This document shows, one piece after another, positions 23,105-23,519 of a stretch of DNA of 23,519 nucleotides. Made by a program: the position numbers and the translations under genes. The notes beneath the pieces are model-generated. The model was not told where the DNA came from and made no database searches. It saw nothing but the letters and a program-made list of their open reading frames with translations. Within the stretch, counting starts at the first letter, position 1; each line of letters starts with the position of its first letter. Origin of the DNA: an uncultured Enorma sp. (GTDB lineage Bacteria; Actinomycetota; Coriobacteriia; Coriobacteriales; Coriobacteriaceae); assembly GCA_905210055.1 (NCBI GenBank), contig CAJLVH010000015.1, forward strand, positions 1-23,519. The letters run 5' to 3'.

Positions 23105-23519
23105 CTAGGCGGTAGCGCTGGCGCTGTCTTCATCGGTTCCCGCTTCCCCATCCGTCGCGGGGGTCTCCGGCTGCGGCGCGGTGATCGTCACCTTAGCGAC
23201 CCCGGCGGTCCGGGTATCCCAGCTCACCTCTTCGCCGTTATGCGTCACGGTCACATCGGCCGGACTGCTCACGGTGATCTCGATCGATTCCTCGACGGTA
23301 TATTCCTTGTCGAAAGGCCCGATAACGTTGTCGGCAAAGATAGAGACGCCGTCGAGCTTGATCTCTACCCACGACGTGCTGCCCTCGGACACGGAGATGC
23401 CGACGATGGTCTCCTCCGGTTCTGCCGGGGTGGCCGCGTCGGTTGCAGGCGAGGCGGGCGACGCGGTATCGGTAGCATCCGCTGTGTCCGCAGTCTCGTG
23501 GCTCGCAGGCGATGTCGCC
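23105..23519 (-). CDS. RodZ-like cell-shape protein, C-terminal part (cut by window end)
   Basis: The frame stays open from the stop at 23105 to the window end, giving 137 codons of a longer gene. The outermost part is a low-complexity Ala/Thr/Pro/Asp linker (about residues 1-45 of the visible part). It is followed by a DUF4115 domain typical of the periplasmic end of RodZ ([19 protein letters not shown] onward, with [20 protein letters not shown]). The tail after the domain is again Pro/Thr/Asp-rich. The cytoplasmic helix-turn-helix and membrane segment would lie outside the window. The position upstream of pgsA-cinA-recA fits rodZ. No internal start is needed, and a GTG at 23392 is not a likely start. 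Confidence 0.75.

Overview
The window looks like a chromosomal segment of a Coriobacteriia-type actinobacterium (Collinsella/Olsenella-like; inferred from gene content and order, no database was searched). Actinobacterial hallmarks are a GarA-like FHA protein followed by an FtsR-like MerR protein, and a lexA / LysM protein / nrdR cluster. The rest keeps a gene order otherwise familiar from Firmicutes: rodZ, pgsA, cinA, recA, rny, spoVS, miaB, miaA, hflX. Codon use looks even and I see no prophage, insertion sequence, transposase or CRISPR array.

Layout. 1-252: two REP-like direct repeats, then tRNA-Pro(GGG) with its own promoter and terminator. 340-3009 (+): CDP-alcohol phosphatidyltransferase, GarA-like FHA protein, FtsR-like regulator and apt, closed by a bidirectional terminator. 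3196-4854: a DUF1836 protein (-) and a DegV lipid-binding protein (+), divergently arranged. 4855-5040: a REP-like inverted repeat and a terminator. 5041-5982 (-): thioredoxin reductase. 6235-8524 (-): nrdR, dut and an NCS2 purine permease, with an NrdR box in front of nrdR. 8661-10693: a membrane-anchored LysM protein (-) divergent from lexA (+), which is followed by a DUF1624 membrane protein; the gap between the divergent genes holds three LexA boxes spaced exactly 28 bp apart.

10813-14724 (-): spoVS, miaB, miaA and hflX, tightly packed with ATGA overlaps. 14806-17451 (-): rny and a GHKL ATPase of unknown role. 17670-19510 (-): recA and recX, with a LexA box inside the recA promoter spacer. 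19568-20030 is the only long non-coding stretch (about 460 bp). It holds two long perfect hairpins with unrelated 32-33 bp stems whose 19-nt loops are exact reverse complements of each other. 20031-23519 (-): rodZ (cut by the window end), yajQ, rimO, pgsA and cinA.

How it works together. lexA, recA, recX and probably the LysM protein form an SOS module: RecA triggers LexA self-cleavage, which frees recA and the candidate cell-division inhibitor. nrdR, dut, apt and the purine permease act in nucleotide supply. miaA, miaB and rimO modify tRNA and ribosomal protein S12, and rny degrades mRNA. rodZ, the two phosphatidyltransferases and ftsR concern envelope and division. The least explained elements are the twin hairpins upstream of recA, the GHKL ATPase between rny and spoVS, and the GarA-like switch.
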